Origin: an uncultured Calothrix sp.
Lineage (GTDB): Bacteria > Cyanobacteriota > Cyanobacteriia > Cyanobacteriales > Nostocaceae
Direction: 5' to 3'
Length of the DNA stretch: 8,977 nucleotides
NCBI GenBank assembly: GCA_937884685.1
Contig: CAKZYM010000546.1
Coordinates: 1-8,977, forward strand
How positions within the stretch are numbered: position 1 is the first letter of the stretch; every line of letters begins with the position of its first letter. Shown in pieces: positions 1-5,708 of this stretch. The notes beneath the pieces were generated by a model that saw only the letters and a list, made by a program, of their open reading frames with translations, did not search any database and was not told where the DNA came from. Both the position numbers and the translations under genes were made by a program.

Positions 1-272
1 TTCAAGCTAATAACTTTACGGAATGTTAAGCTATTTTTAATCAAACTATTGGTATGAAAATAAGCGAAGTGCTAAGTTTTTGCAGTACATTCTCTTTCAC
101 CAACTCTAAATTATCTAGTTAAATTCAGTTAAATGATTTTGCTTCATTTATAGGTTAATAATTTGAGAAAGTTGTGAGGAAAGGTTATTTATTTCAAAAT
201 TATAATTATTGATAACCATCAAAAACACCTAGCTGAGGATATATTCCGTAGGTATTAATTCATATGCTTATA
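1..272. other. AT-rich intergenic stretch, no gene seen
   Basis: Stops are frequent in all six frames and no reading frame looks coding. The longest plus-strand ATG frame noticed near 54 is only 22 codons. A weak 6-bp inverted repeat (GGTTAT at 183-188, ATAACC at 212-217) is the only structure I noticed. It probably lies between the channel gene and whatever precedes the window. Confidence 0.5.
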
Positions 273-348
273 GGGAGTAGGGAACAGGGAATAGGGAACA
301 GTAAGAGATTGCTACTAACTCCTAACTCCTAACTCCTAACTCCTAACT
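273..348. repeat. STRR heptamer arrays GGGAACA/GGGAATA and CCTAACT
   Basis: Two heptanucleotide families lie side by side. At 273-300 there are four units (GGGAGTA, GGGAACA, GGGAATA, GGGAACA). At 314-348 there are five units (ACTAACT then four exact CCTAACT). Tandem 7-mers of this kind are the STRR class described in heterocystous cyanobacteria. The CCTAACT family recurs at 2423-2457. The last unit (342-348) contains the minus-strand TAG at 343-345 that ends the coding-like stretch described separately. Confidence 0.9.
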
Positions 349-453
349 TTCAATTACTTCCGTAAGTTTCAAGACTTCTGCATATCGTTGTTCAACATCT
401 TTGATATCTTCGTCGAAAGATAATCCTTGACTATACCTTTTAAGATCAAAATT
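343..453 (-). other. Coding-like stretch after the MscS stop: frameshifted tail or small remnant
   Basis: Just past the channel's TAG (455-457), a different minus-strand frame stays open to a TAG at 343-345. From 453 it reads NFDLKRYSQG, then LSFDEDIKDVEQRY, then AEVLKLTEVIES. It is charged, heptad-like and helix-forming, unlike translated AT-rich spacer. The frame is open back to 522 and has an ATG at 481-483 that overlaps the channel's 3' end. A single one-base frameshift would join it to the MscS protein, so it may be the ancestral channel C-terminus. A separate small gene from the 481-483 ATG, or chance, remain possible. I do not recognise the sequence. Confidence 0.4.
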
Positions 454-454
454 G

Positions 455-1501
455 CTATAGAGAAATAGTATTACTATTACCATCTTCACTTCTGCTTTGA
501 GATTGATTTTTGATAAGTCGGTCTAACGAACCCCCGATACTGCGACTGTTCGGAACTTTTCCATAAGCTGGCCATCCTTCTCGCTGACGGTTTCTGTTTC
601 CATCCGTCTCTTCTGTTTGGTCGTGGAACAAGATTTGTTGAGTTGGGAATGGCATATCGATACCGTTAGCTGTTAATTTATTTTTAACTGCGGTGAGGAC
701 TCTATCGCGGAAATCCAAAGCATCAGCGCGACGGGGAGGATTAATCCACCATCTCCCGCGAATATTAACGGTAAAATCAGCCAAATCTACAACTATGGCA
801 TCCGGTGGAGGGTCGCTGAGAACACCTTCAGTTTCTTGTATCGCTTCTAAAATTAACTGTTTTGCTTGGTCAATATCATCCCCATAACCAATACCAAAGT
901 CATATTCGATGCGTCGGTTTTCAAAAGCAGTATTGACAGTAACGGAATTAGTAAATAATTCAGCATTAGGAATCACAATTCGACGACCATCATAAGTTCT
1001 AATAGTAGTCGCTCGCGTTTCAATATTTTCTACAGTTCCCTCAAAGTTTTTAAATACAATTTGGTCGTTAATTTCAAAGGGTTCGGTAAGTAAAATTAGA
1101 ATTCCTGCGAGGAAGTTTTGGAGAATATCCCGGAAAGCAAAACCAATTGCAACACCACTGATTCCAAATAGCTGCACTAAATCGCCAATTTTAAACGAAG
1201 GAATAACAATTGTCAGAGCTATAAATGCACCAATTAATATAACCGTACCTTGAGCCAAGCGACCCAAAACCATTCCCAAACTACGAGCATTACGACGATG
1301 GCGCGTCAATCGTCTTATTGTTATTTTAATACCTCTAGCAAGGAAGAAAAAGATAATAAAAACAACAATTGCCAAGATAATACTTGGCAATCTATTAATA
1401 GTATTCTGATATAAATCTAGGGTTCTATCCCAAGCCGAAGTTATTTCCTCTTTTGCATCTACTGGTGATGGTGATGGTGATGGTGCCTGTAAAAATATCA
1501 T
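455..1501 (-). CDS. MscS-family mechanosensitive ion channel
   Basis: A small-conductance mechanosensitive channel of the inner membrane, expected to open under membrane tension and release solutes after hypo-osmotic shock. The 348-residue product has predicted membrane helices at about 37-56, 83-101 and 108-139. The last is the pore-lining type, with the glycine-rich GISGVAIGFAFRDILQNFLAG segment at 113-133. The MscS beta domain follows at about 140-195 (PFEINDQI, then a TTIRTYDGRRIVIPNAEL-type motif), then a mixed alpha/beta cytoplasmic domain to about 290 and a polar tail with HDQTEETDGNRNRQREGWPA at 293-312. Residues 6-13 are a Pro-Ser repeat encoded by a hexamer microsatellite. The ATG at 1499-1501 is the only methionine before residue 77. 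No Shine-Dalgarno is visible: a heptamer array begins 6 nt upstream. The tail may be cut short by a frameshift (see 343-453). Confidence 0.93.
   Translation of the reverse strand: MIFLQAPSPSPSPVDAKEEITSAWDRTLDLYQNTINRLPSIILAIVVFIIFFFLARGIKITIRRLTRHRRNARSLGMVLGRLAQGTVILIGAFIALTIVIPSFKIGDLVQLFGISGVAIGFAFRDILQNFLAGILILLTEPFEINDQIVFKNFEGTVENIETRATTIRTYDGRRIVIPNAELFTNSVTVNTAFENRRIEYDFGIGYGDDIDQAKQLILEAIQETEGVLSDPPPDAIVVDLADFTVNIRGRWWINPPRRADALDFRDRVLTAVKNKLTANGIDMPFPTQQILFHDQTEETDGNRNRQREGWPAYGKVPNSRSIGGSLDRLIKNQSQSRSEDGNSNTISL
1464..1487. repeat. Hexamer microsatellite GGTGAT inside the mscS start region
   Basis: Three exact GGTGAT units (1464-1481) followed by GGTGCC (1482-1487). On the minus strand they encode the repeated Pro-Ser dipeptide at residues 6-13 of the channel. 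A change in unit number would alter length but not frame. Confidence 0.85.
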
Positions 1502-1506
1502 ATATT

Positions 1507-1583
1507 AGTTGTTATTTGATAGTTGTTATTTGTTATTTGTTAGTTGTTATTTGATAGTCGATAGTTGTTGGTTGTTAGTTGTT
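1507..1583. repeat. STRR heptamer array AGTTGTT/ATTTGTT, 11 units
   Basis: Eleven contiguous 7-mers: AGTTGTT, ATTTGAT, AGTTGTT, ATTTGTT, ATTTGTT, AGTTGTT, ATTTGAT, AGTCGAT, AGTTGTT, GGTTGTT, AGTTGTT. The period is exactly seven with scattered substitutions. The array starts 6 nt upstream of the mscS start codon, so it occupies the whole ribosome-binding region and the proximal 5' leader of that gene. Confidence 0.93.
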
Positions 1584-1643
1584 AACGGAAATTAATTGGA
1601 ATGACTATATTTGTCAGTTATAAGTTCTAGTTTGCAGTAAATA

Positions 1644-1660
1644 GGGAGCAAGATGCTCCC
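1644..1660. repeat. Small palindromic repeat GGGAGCA-AGA-TGCTCCC
   Basis: A perfect 7-bp stem with a 3-nt loop, followed by ACTAC. The form 'GC-rich stem, CAAGATG centre, then CACTAC' is, from memory, a common dispersed small palindrome in Nostoc-type genomes. It lies in the tspO-mscS gap. A T7 run at 1673-1679 on the plus strand is 12 nt beyond the stem, too far for a classical terminator. Confidence 0.65.
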
Positions 1661-1783
1661 ACTACGATAATATTTTTTTAATTCTGAAACTAATAATAAA
1701 ATAAAATGAAAAATCAGTTAATTATGAAAAATATTTTTTATTTAATAACCAATTGTTAACCCAAAATATATTAATGTATTAAT

Positions 1784-1853
1784 CGTTCACTGATAACTGA
1801 TAACTGATAACTGATAACTGATAACTGTTAACTGTTCACTGTTCACTTTTTAC
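1784..1853. repeat. STRR heptamer array TGATAAC/TGTTCAC reaching into the tspO stop
   Basis: CGTTCAC at 1784-1790, then five exact TGATAAC (1791-1825), TGTTAAC, two TGTTCAC and a degenerate TTTTTAC (1847-1853). The last unit contains the minus-strand TAA stop codon of the TspO gene (1850-1852), so the array runs right up to and over the 3' end of that gene. Gain or loss of units would not disturb the protein beyond its final codon. Confidence 0.93.
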
Positions 1854-2314
1854 TGATTCAACTTATATATTTCCCAAGCGGTATAAGTACCGATGGGACT
1901 CCAAATTAGGTAAGGTACTAATAATAGTGTGGCCCAAATAGATACTGGTAAAACAAATAAAGTCAGAATTAATCCGATAACAAATCCTATTCCTCCTACA
2001 ATTGCTCCTGCTTTCATGCTTTGCAACCAGAATGAAACTGGAGTGAAAGCAACAACAACTATTTCAAGTAATAGATAAAAACCCATTAAAAACCAAGTTT
2101 GAGAACTACCAGGTTCGCTTTCCCAAACCATATAAGCAGACCAAGCACCGCAAATAAAAATTACCGTCCAGATAACTGGAATCAATTTTTCAAATGTCAA
2201 CCAACTTGGTCTTTGCAATCGCTTAAACCATTTGACATCTTTGGGTCTAATTATGTTACTTCCAAGAGCCACTATAAATGTTACGGCTCCGATTACCATC
2301 CAGGGTTTTAACAT
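1850..2314 (-). CDS. TspO/MBR family membrane protein
   Basis: A five-helix membrane protein of the translocator/benzodiazepine-receptor family. Bacterial relatives bind porphyrins and take part in tetrapyrrole and stress responses; the substrate of this one cannot be read from the sequence. The 154 residues match the family's usual length. Predicted helices are at about 4-22, 43-64, 73-95, 102-122 and 126-147. Family marks include WFKRLQRPSW at 29-38, PVIWTVIF at 46-53, GAWSAYMVWE at 56-65, and VPYLIWSPIGTYTAWEIYKLN at 133-153. The start is the ATG at 2312-2314. No Shine-Dalgarno is visible upstream; a heptamer array begins 15 nt before the start. The gene follows the sigma factor on the same strand after a repeat-filled gap of 176 bp. 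Confidence 0.88.
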   Translation of the reverse strand: MLKPWMVIGAVTFIVALGSNIIRPKDVKWFKRLQRPSWLTFEKLIPVIWTVIFICGAWSAYMVWESEPGSSQTWFLMGFYLLLEIVVVAFTPVSFWLQSMKAGAIVGGIGFVIGLILTLFVLPVSIWATLLLVPYLIWSPIGTYTAWEIYKLNQ

Positions 2315-2328
2315 TGTTATTTTTTAAT

Positions 2329-2363
2329 GGGAATTGGGCATTGAGCATCGGGCATCGGGCATT
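2329..2363. repeat. STRR heptamer array GGGCATC/GGGCATT
   Basis: Five units: GGGAATT, GGGCATT, GAGCATC, GGGCATC, GGGCATT. It lies 15-49 nt upstream of the tspO start codon, within the likely leader or promoter. Confidence 0.85.
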
Positions 2364-2397
2364 ATAAATTATTAGGAATCACTAGTTATAAATAACT

Positions 2398-2485
2398 GAT
2401 TAGAGATTAGAGATTATAAATTCCTAACTCCTAACTCCTAACTACTAACTCTTACCTTTCCCTAATTCCCAATTCTCAATTCCCA
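2398..2485. repeat. Composite STRR: GATTAGA, CCTAACT and ATTCCCA heptamers
   Basis: Three families follow each other: GATTAGA, GATTAGA, GATTATA (2398-2418); three CCTAACT, ACTAACT and CTTACCT (2423-2457); then TTCCCTA, ATTCCCA, ATTCTCA, ATTCCCA (2458-2485). The last unit ends 5 nt before the sigma-factor stop codon (2491-2493). Together with 2329-2363, most of the sigma-tspO gap is heptamer repeat, and I see no GC-rich terminator in it. Confidence 0.9.
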
Positions 2486-2490
2486 TTTTT

Positions 2491-3483
2491 TTAACTTGCG
2501 ATAAAACTTTTTACTTTCATTTTCTTACGACGTAAGCGAGCGATTGCTTGACGCTGTAGCTGTCGAACTCTTGTATGAGAAATATCCATACGTTTAGCTA
2601 CTTCTGTCAATGTTAATTCTCGTCCGTCCTTTAAACCGAAATGTAGGTTGACTACTTCTCGCTGCTGGGGTGTTAATTCAATGAGCATTTCAGCAAGACA
2701 TTCTTTGAGTGATTGACTGTTAACATAATCATCAATGGAAGAACTTGTGTCTTCGAGTAAGTCTTGCAGTTCGGTGTCTTGTCCCTCACCAACTCGTAAA
2801 TCTAAGGATACGGGTTGACGAGACATATGTAGATAATCTTGAATTTGAGAAGGTTTTAGAGATACTTGAGAAGCAATCTCCTTCATTGTCGGGGTACGTC
2901 CTAAGTCTTGAGTCAAATCCCGACGGGCTTTTTTAATTTTTTTCAGAGTTTGACATACGTGAATCGGTAAACGGATGGAACGACTTTTTTGGTCTAAAGC
3001 TCTTGTAATTGCTTGTCTAATCCACCAGTAAGCGTAAGTAGAAAATTTATATCCTTTGTCGGGGTCGAACTTTTCTACTCCTCTTTGTAAGCCTAAAGTT
3101 CCTTCCTGAATTAAATCAACAAACTCTAAATTCCGATGCTGATATTTTTTGGCGATCGCCACAACTAAACGTAAGTTGGCTTCAATCATTTTTTGTCGAG
3201 CAATCTCTCCTTGGTCAAGGGTTTCTTGTAGTTGAGATTCTGACATTTGTGCGGCATCAGACCATGCAGAAAATGGTGGTTCTGAATCTAATTTTTCTGT
3301 TAAATCTTCTTTGATTTGCAGTAATTGCGTTAACTGTTTAACTCGTTGAGCATAAAATATTTCTTCTTCACGAGTTAGTAATGGTACGCGGCCAATTTGA
3401 ACTAAAAAAGCACGTACTGTATCTGTATTTAGCCTTTGAGCGGCGGATGCGCTGTCTTGTCCCCTATCAATTACTGGTTGCAT
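2491..3483 (-). CDS. Group 2 RNA polymerase sigma factor (RpoD/SigA family)
   Basis: A non-essential relative of the primary sigma factor; cyanobacterial group 2 sigmas direct RNA polymerase during stress, nutrient change or light shifts. From the ATG (330 residues) the domains are: region 1.2 at about 21-52 (DTVRAFLVQIGRVPLLTREEE); region 2 at about 95-172, with ANLRLVVAIAKKY, DLIQEGTLGL and the promoter-melting FSTYAYWWIRQAITRAL segment; region 3 at about 173-245; region 4 at about 269-322, with LTLTEVAKRMDISHTRVRQL as the -35-binding helix-turn-helix. There is no long region 1.1, as expected for group 2. I chose the ATG at 3481-3483; an in-frame TTG at 3490-3492 would add three residues, but the AGGAG lies only 3 nt from it. 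I do not assign a sigB/C/D/E letter. One HIP1 site lies inside the gene. Confidence 0.95.
   Translation of the reverse strand: MQPVIDRGQDSASAAQRLNTDTVRAFLVQIGRVPLLTREEEIFYAQRVKQLTQLLQIKEDLTEKLDSEPPFSAWSDAAQMSESQLQETLDQGEIARQKMIEANLRLVVAIAKKYQHRNLEFVDLIQEGTLGLQRGVEKFDPDKGYKFSTYAYWWIRQAITRALDQKSRSIRLPIHVCQTLKKIKKARRDLTQDLGRTPTMKEIASQVSLKPSQIQDYLHMSRQPVSLDLRVGEGQDTELQDLLEDTSSSIDDYVNSQSLKECLAEMLIELTPQQREVVNLHFGLKDGRELTLTEVAKRMDISHTRVRQLQRQAIARLRRKKMKVKSFIAS
3152..3159. repeat. HIP1 octamer GCGATCGC
   Basis: The only full GCGATCGC I found in the window, inside the sigma-factor gene. HIP1 is an abundant octameric palindrome in many cyanobacterial genomes and supports the taxonomic assignment. Confidence 0.9.
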
Positions 3484-3495
3484 GTTAATCAAAAA

Positions 3496-3500
3496 CTCCT
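3496..3500 (-). promoter_or_regulatory. Shine-Dalgarno AGGAG of the sigma-factor gene (decides start)
   Basis: The minus strand reads AGGAGTTTTTGATTAACATG. AGGAG is 12 nt from the ATG (3481-3483), 6 nt from an ATT (3487-3489) and only 3 nt from the TTG (3490-3492). The ATG is the most plausible start. The spacing is long, and an ATT start would fit it better but is rare. Confidence 0.6.
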
Positions 3501-3571
3501 GAAGGCTTCAACTTCGTTTTGCTTGGATTCACCGCTATAGGGTGTATTTCGAGAATGAAACTTTTTTTGTT

Positions 3572-3842
3572 TTACTTACCGTGTTGTTCATCCTCAAAAC
3601 TTATATTTGATTTTTGTTTGAGATGTTCGGGTAGATCATATAGCATCAGCAACTTTTGTTAATGTCGGATTCATTATCCCAATTGAAGGTAGGAAACTTG
3701 AATCTACCACATAAAGTTTATTTATATCGTGGGTACGACAATTTAAATCAAGAACATCAACTATTGAGTTACTTATAAATCAGCAAGTTCCTCCTTGATG
3801 ATTCATCGTTTTTAATGGGATAGTTATGCGCCTTTAGAAGTA
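3572..3842 (-). pseudogene. GMC-family oxidoreductase, decayed C-terminal fragment
   Basis: A relic of a flavin-dependent glucose-methanol-choline oxidoreductase, never more than the last 80-90 residues here. One minus-strand frame reads YF-stop-RRITIPLKTMNHQGGTC (to 3783), a TGA at 3780-3782, then FISNSIVDVLDLNCRTHDI, NKLYVVDSSFLPSIG, IMNPTLTKVADAI and a TGA at 3636-3638. This follows the family's C-terminal signature: H-x-x-GT-C/V-R, then V-D-x-x-x-R-x-H-x-x-x-x-L-Y-V-V-D-x-S, then P-S-I-x-x-x-NP-x-L-T. The catalytic His (codon 3798-3800) and Asn (codon 3669-3671) are both still present. The TGA at 3780 sits where the conserved Arg of GTCR is expected, consistent with CGA to TGA. A second in-frame stop is TAA at 3834-3836. 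A one-base frameshift near 3638 restores a further coding-like tail (DLPEHLKQKSNISFEDEQHGK) to a TAA at 3572-3574. The FAD-binding N-terminus is absent. The fragment fills the upstream leader of the sigma-factor gene. Confidence 0.85.
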
Positions 3843-3868
3843 GCAACTAAGCTTTTCGGAACATCTTT

Positions 3869-4240
3869 TCAAATTGATGTTATGAGCGCCGTAATCGCTT
3901 CTTGATTATTTAGACGATAATAAACTTTTATTTTATTTTTTTTTGCTATTTCGACACGATTTTCAACATTCGGTAAGTAATCGCTTTGCATACAACAATC
4001 CACAGAATGATTCGCAAGAACTTTTATGATACCTGATGGTACCCATTTACAATTACCAGTTAAGCGAACGTGACGGAATGATTTTATATCTTCAATTGGC
4101 AAATTTTTCAGACAAATTGTTTTATTTACGATTTTGCTAGAGTTTGTTTTTAGTTTCCCATACGCTTTATACAGTTGTTCTACTTGATTCATTCGGACCG
4201 CACCAACCCTTGTTATAATTATGTCGCAATATTTATACAT
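3869..4240 (-). CDS. Hypothetical protein, 123 residues, unrecognised
   Basis: I do not recognise this protein. It is basic and mixed alpha/beta in appearance, with no signal peptide or membrane helix. It has five cysteines (5, 43, 64 and the pair 82-83), a single tryptophan at 66 and a distinctive central stretch, VRLTGNCKWVPSGIIKVL at 58-75. The C-terminal part (EIAKKNKIKVYYRLNNQEA, 97-115) looks like helix-strand-helix. Two starts compete: the ATG at 4238-4240 and an ATG at 4190-4192 giving 107 residues. Neither has a clear Shine-Dalgarno; the shorter form drops the odd segment CDIIITRVGAVR. It lies between the SDR gene (127 bp upstream) and the GMC relic. A conserved small gene or a relic of something larger are both possible. 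Confidence 0.55.
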   Translation of the reverse strand: MYKYCDIIITRVGAVRMNQVEQLYKAYGKLKTNSSKIVNKTICLKNLPIEDIKSFRHVRLTGNCKWVPSGIIKVLANHSVDCCMQSDYLPNVENRVEIAKKNKIKVYYRLNNQEAITALITSI

Positions 4241-4307
4241 TTACTTGATACTTTATTAGTTATTAATTATTGATTATTAGTCCTATAGGTGATAAATATA
4301 TTTCATA

Positions 4308-4341
4308 CCTTCATAATTGCCAAATAGCTGCATCATGAAGG
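4308..4341 (-). terminator. Hairpin downstream of the SDR gene, weak terminator candidate
   Basis: CCTTCAT (4308-4314) pairs with ATGAAGG (4335-4341) around a 20-nt loop containing a further 3-bp TGC/GCA pairing. It begins 25 nt past the SDR stop codon on the minus strand, but only an AT-rich run without a clean U-tract follows. A shorter AAGGT/ACCTT hairpin (4354-4367) overlaps the stop codon itself. Confidence 0.3.
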
Positions 4342-4366
4342 CATGTTTTCGATAAGGTAACAACCT

Positions 4367-5239
4367 TTAACTAGAAAGTTGTCCCCCAGTCACATCAACT
4401 AAGGCTCCAGTAACAAAACTGCTATCTTGAGATGCTAAAAATACGTAAGCTGGTGCAAGTTCTTCTGGTTGTCCGGCTCGCTTGAATGCCGAATCTTTGT
4501 CAAAATTTTCGACCATTTCTTTGGGCATAGTTGCTGGAATATTTGGTGTCCATACGGGACCGGGAACTACAGCATTGACCTTAATTTTGCGTTCGGCTAA
4601 GTTTAATGCTAATGATTTGGTAAAAGTGTGAACCGCGCCTTTACTAGTAGAATAATCAATCAAAAACTCTTTACCAATTTTACCAACAATGCTTCCTGTA
4701 TTAATAATTGCATCGCCTTCTTGAAGATGAGGTAGCGCTGCCTTTACCATGTAAAAGTAGCCGTAAACGTTAGTTTCAATAGTGTATTGAAATTGTTCGA
4801 TGCTTAAATCCTCGAAACTTTCTTGAACCATCTGGTAAGCAGCATTATTAACTAAAATATTTAGCTTTCCATATTTATTTATTGTTTGTTCCACTGCTTG
4901 ACTACAGGCTGCAAAGTCGCGGACATCTGTCTTAATTGTTAAACAATTTTGTTGCTTTTTCTCTACAGCTTTACGAGTGATTTGGGCATCTTCGTCATTT
5001 TGATTGTAGATAATCGCGACATCTGCACCTTCCATTGCATAAGCAATAGCAATAGCCCTACCGATTCCAGAATCACCACCTGTAATCAAAGCCACTTTAC
5101 CTTGCAGTTTACCAGCCGCTCGGTAATTAGATAAATCGCTATCTGGCTGCGGTGTCATATCCGCTTGCTTAGCGGGATAATCTAGTTGTTGTGCTGGTAT
5201 CACTTCTGGAGTTGGTCGAAATTCTTTACTTTGAGTCAT
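4367..5239 (-). CDS. SDR-family NAD(P)-dependent oxidoreductase
   Basis: A short-chain dehydrogenase/reductase of the subgroup with an N-terminal extension of about 45 residues, often annotated as glucose/ribitol dehydrogenase-like or general stress protein (E. coli YghA and Bacillus YdaD-like). It is a soluble NAD(P)-dependent alcohol/carbonyl oxidoreductase; the substrate is unknown. The Rossmann nucleotide site is TGGDSGIG at 53-60, with NNAA at 131-134. The catalytic set is intact: N157, S183, Y196 and K200 (YSTSK). PGPVWTP at 226-232 and the C-terminal TGGQLSS also fit the subgroup. Length (290) is normal. The start is the ATG at 5237-5239, with only weak ribosome-binding sequence upstream. 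It lies 469 bp beyond the ChaB-type gene, so it probably has its own promoter. In other bacteria these enzymes are often under general stress control, which suits the neighbours; this is inference. Confidence 0.93.
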   Translation of the reverse strand: MTQSKEFRPTPEVIPAQQLDYPAKQADMTPQPDSDLSNYRAAGKLQGKVALITGGDSGIGRAIAIAYAMEGADVAIIYNQNDEDAQITRKAVEKKQQNCLTIKTDVRDFAACSQAVEQTINKYGKLNILVNNAAYQMVQESFEDLSIEQFQYTIETNVYGYFYMVKAALPHLQEGDAIINTGSIVGKIGKEFLIDYSTSKGAVHTFTKSLALNLAERKIKVNAVVPGPVWTPNIPATMPKEMVENFDKDSAFKRAGQPEELAPAYVFLASQDSSFVTGALVDVTGGQLSS

Positions 5240-5640
5240 TTTCAGTTATCGATGATTGTATTTTTTTATTAGAATTTTTTACTTATTTAGGTTCGAGGTA
5301 AATATTTGGTTATATACTTGATAAAGTAATAGGAAAAATCTATATAAATGACATTAAACGGAACATTATTTTGTCGAGTAATGTGATACTTTGACTAATG
5401 TAAAACGTAGTAATAATGTTTTTAGTGTCACTCACCAACCGGGTATTATGACAATTGCGTAAGTCCGAATCTATTCAAAAACTATTCAAAAATCGGATAT
5501 AAGAAATAAAAGACGAAGTAAAAAGTATTATTATTATTTCATACTCCTAATTTATATTCTTTAGTAGGGATTACGCGATTATATTGATTACTGTATCTGG
5601 TATTTCAAACTATAAATTCACCTCATGAACTGATAAATAT
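5240..5640. other. Intergenic region upstream of the SDR gene
   Basis: No coding frame is seen. It must hold the SDR promoter, but I cannot identify convincing -35/-10 boxes. Structures present are a hairpin ACATTA (5363-5368)/TAATGT (5379-5384) with a 10-nt loop, and an exact tandem duplication of CTATTCAAAAA at 5471-5481 and 5482-5492. Confidence 0.5.
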
Positions 5641-5652
5641 TGAAATTCTTAA

Positions 5653-5699
5653 GGATAAAGTACAAAGTGATTAATTGAACCGCATTCTGTACTCTATCC
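5653..5699 (-). terminator. Strand-specific hairpin after the YflT-ChaB gene
   Basis: GGATAAAGTACA (5653-5664) and TGTACTCTATCC (5688-5699) form a 12-bp inverted repeat with one disagreement. In minus-strand RNA that position is a G-U wobble and the stem can extend by two further pairs (G-U, A-U); in plus-strand RNA it is an A-C mismatch. The hairpin therefore suits transcripts of the gene ending at 5709, whose stop codon lies about 10 nt upstream. What follows (UUAAGAAUUUC) is only moderately U-rich, so termination or 3'-end protection are both possible. Confidence 0.5.
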
Positions 5700-5708
5700 C
5701 TAATATTT

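Noticed and set aside
693..887. Plus-strand open frame of 64 codons inside mscS
   Set aside because: Antisense shadow of a well-supported gene, with no family features and no ribosome-binding site.
1644..1679. Intrinsic terminator on the plus strand
   Set aside because: The T-run begins 12 nt after the stem and no plus-strand gene precedes it.
2099..2311. Plus-strand open frame of 70 codons antisense to tspO
   Set aside because: Shadow of the TspO coding sequence; composition does not resemble a protein.
273..2485. CRISPR-like arrays
   Set aside because: Units are 7 bp with no spacers between them; these are tandem heptamers, not repeat-spacer units.
2745..2936. Plus-strand open frame antisense to the sigma factor
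   Set aside because: Shadow of the conserved region 3-4 coding sequence.
3541..3592. Short peptide MNNTVSKTKK... as a leader peptide for the sigma gene
   Set aside because: A GAGG touches its ATG directly with no spacing, and the stretch overlaps the tail of the GMC relic in another frame.
4949..5134. Plus-strand open frame antisense to the SDR gene
   Set aside because: Shadow of the Rossmann-fold coding sequence.
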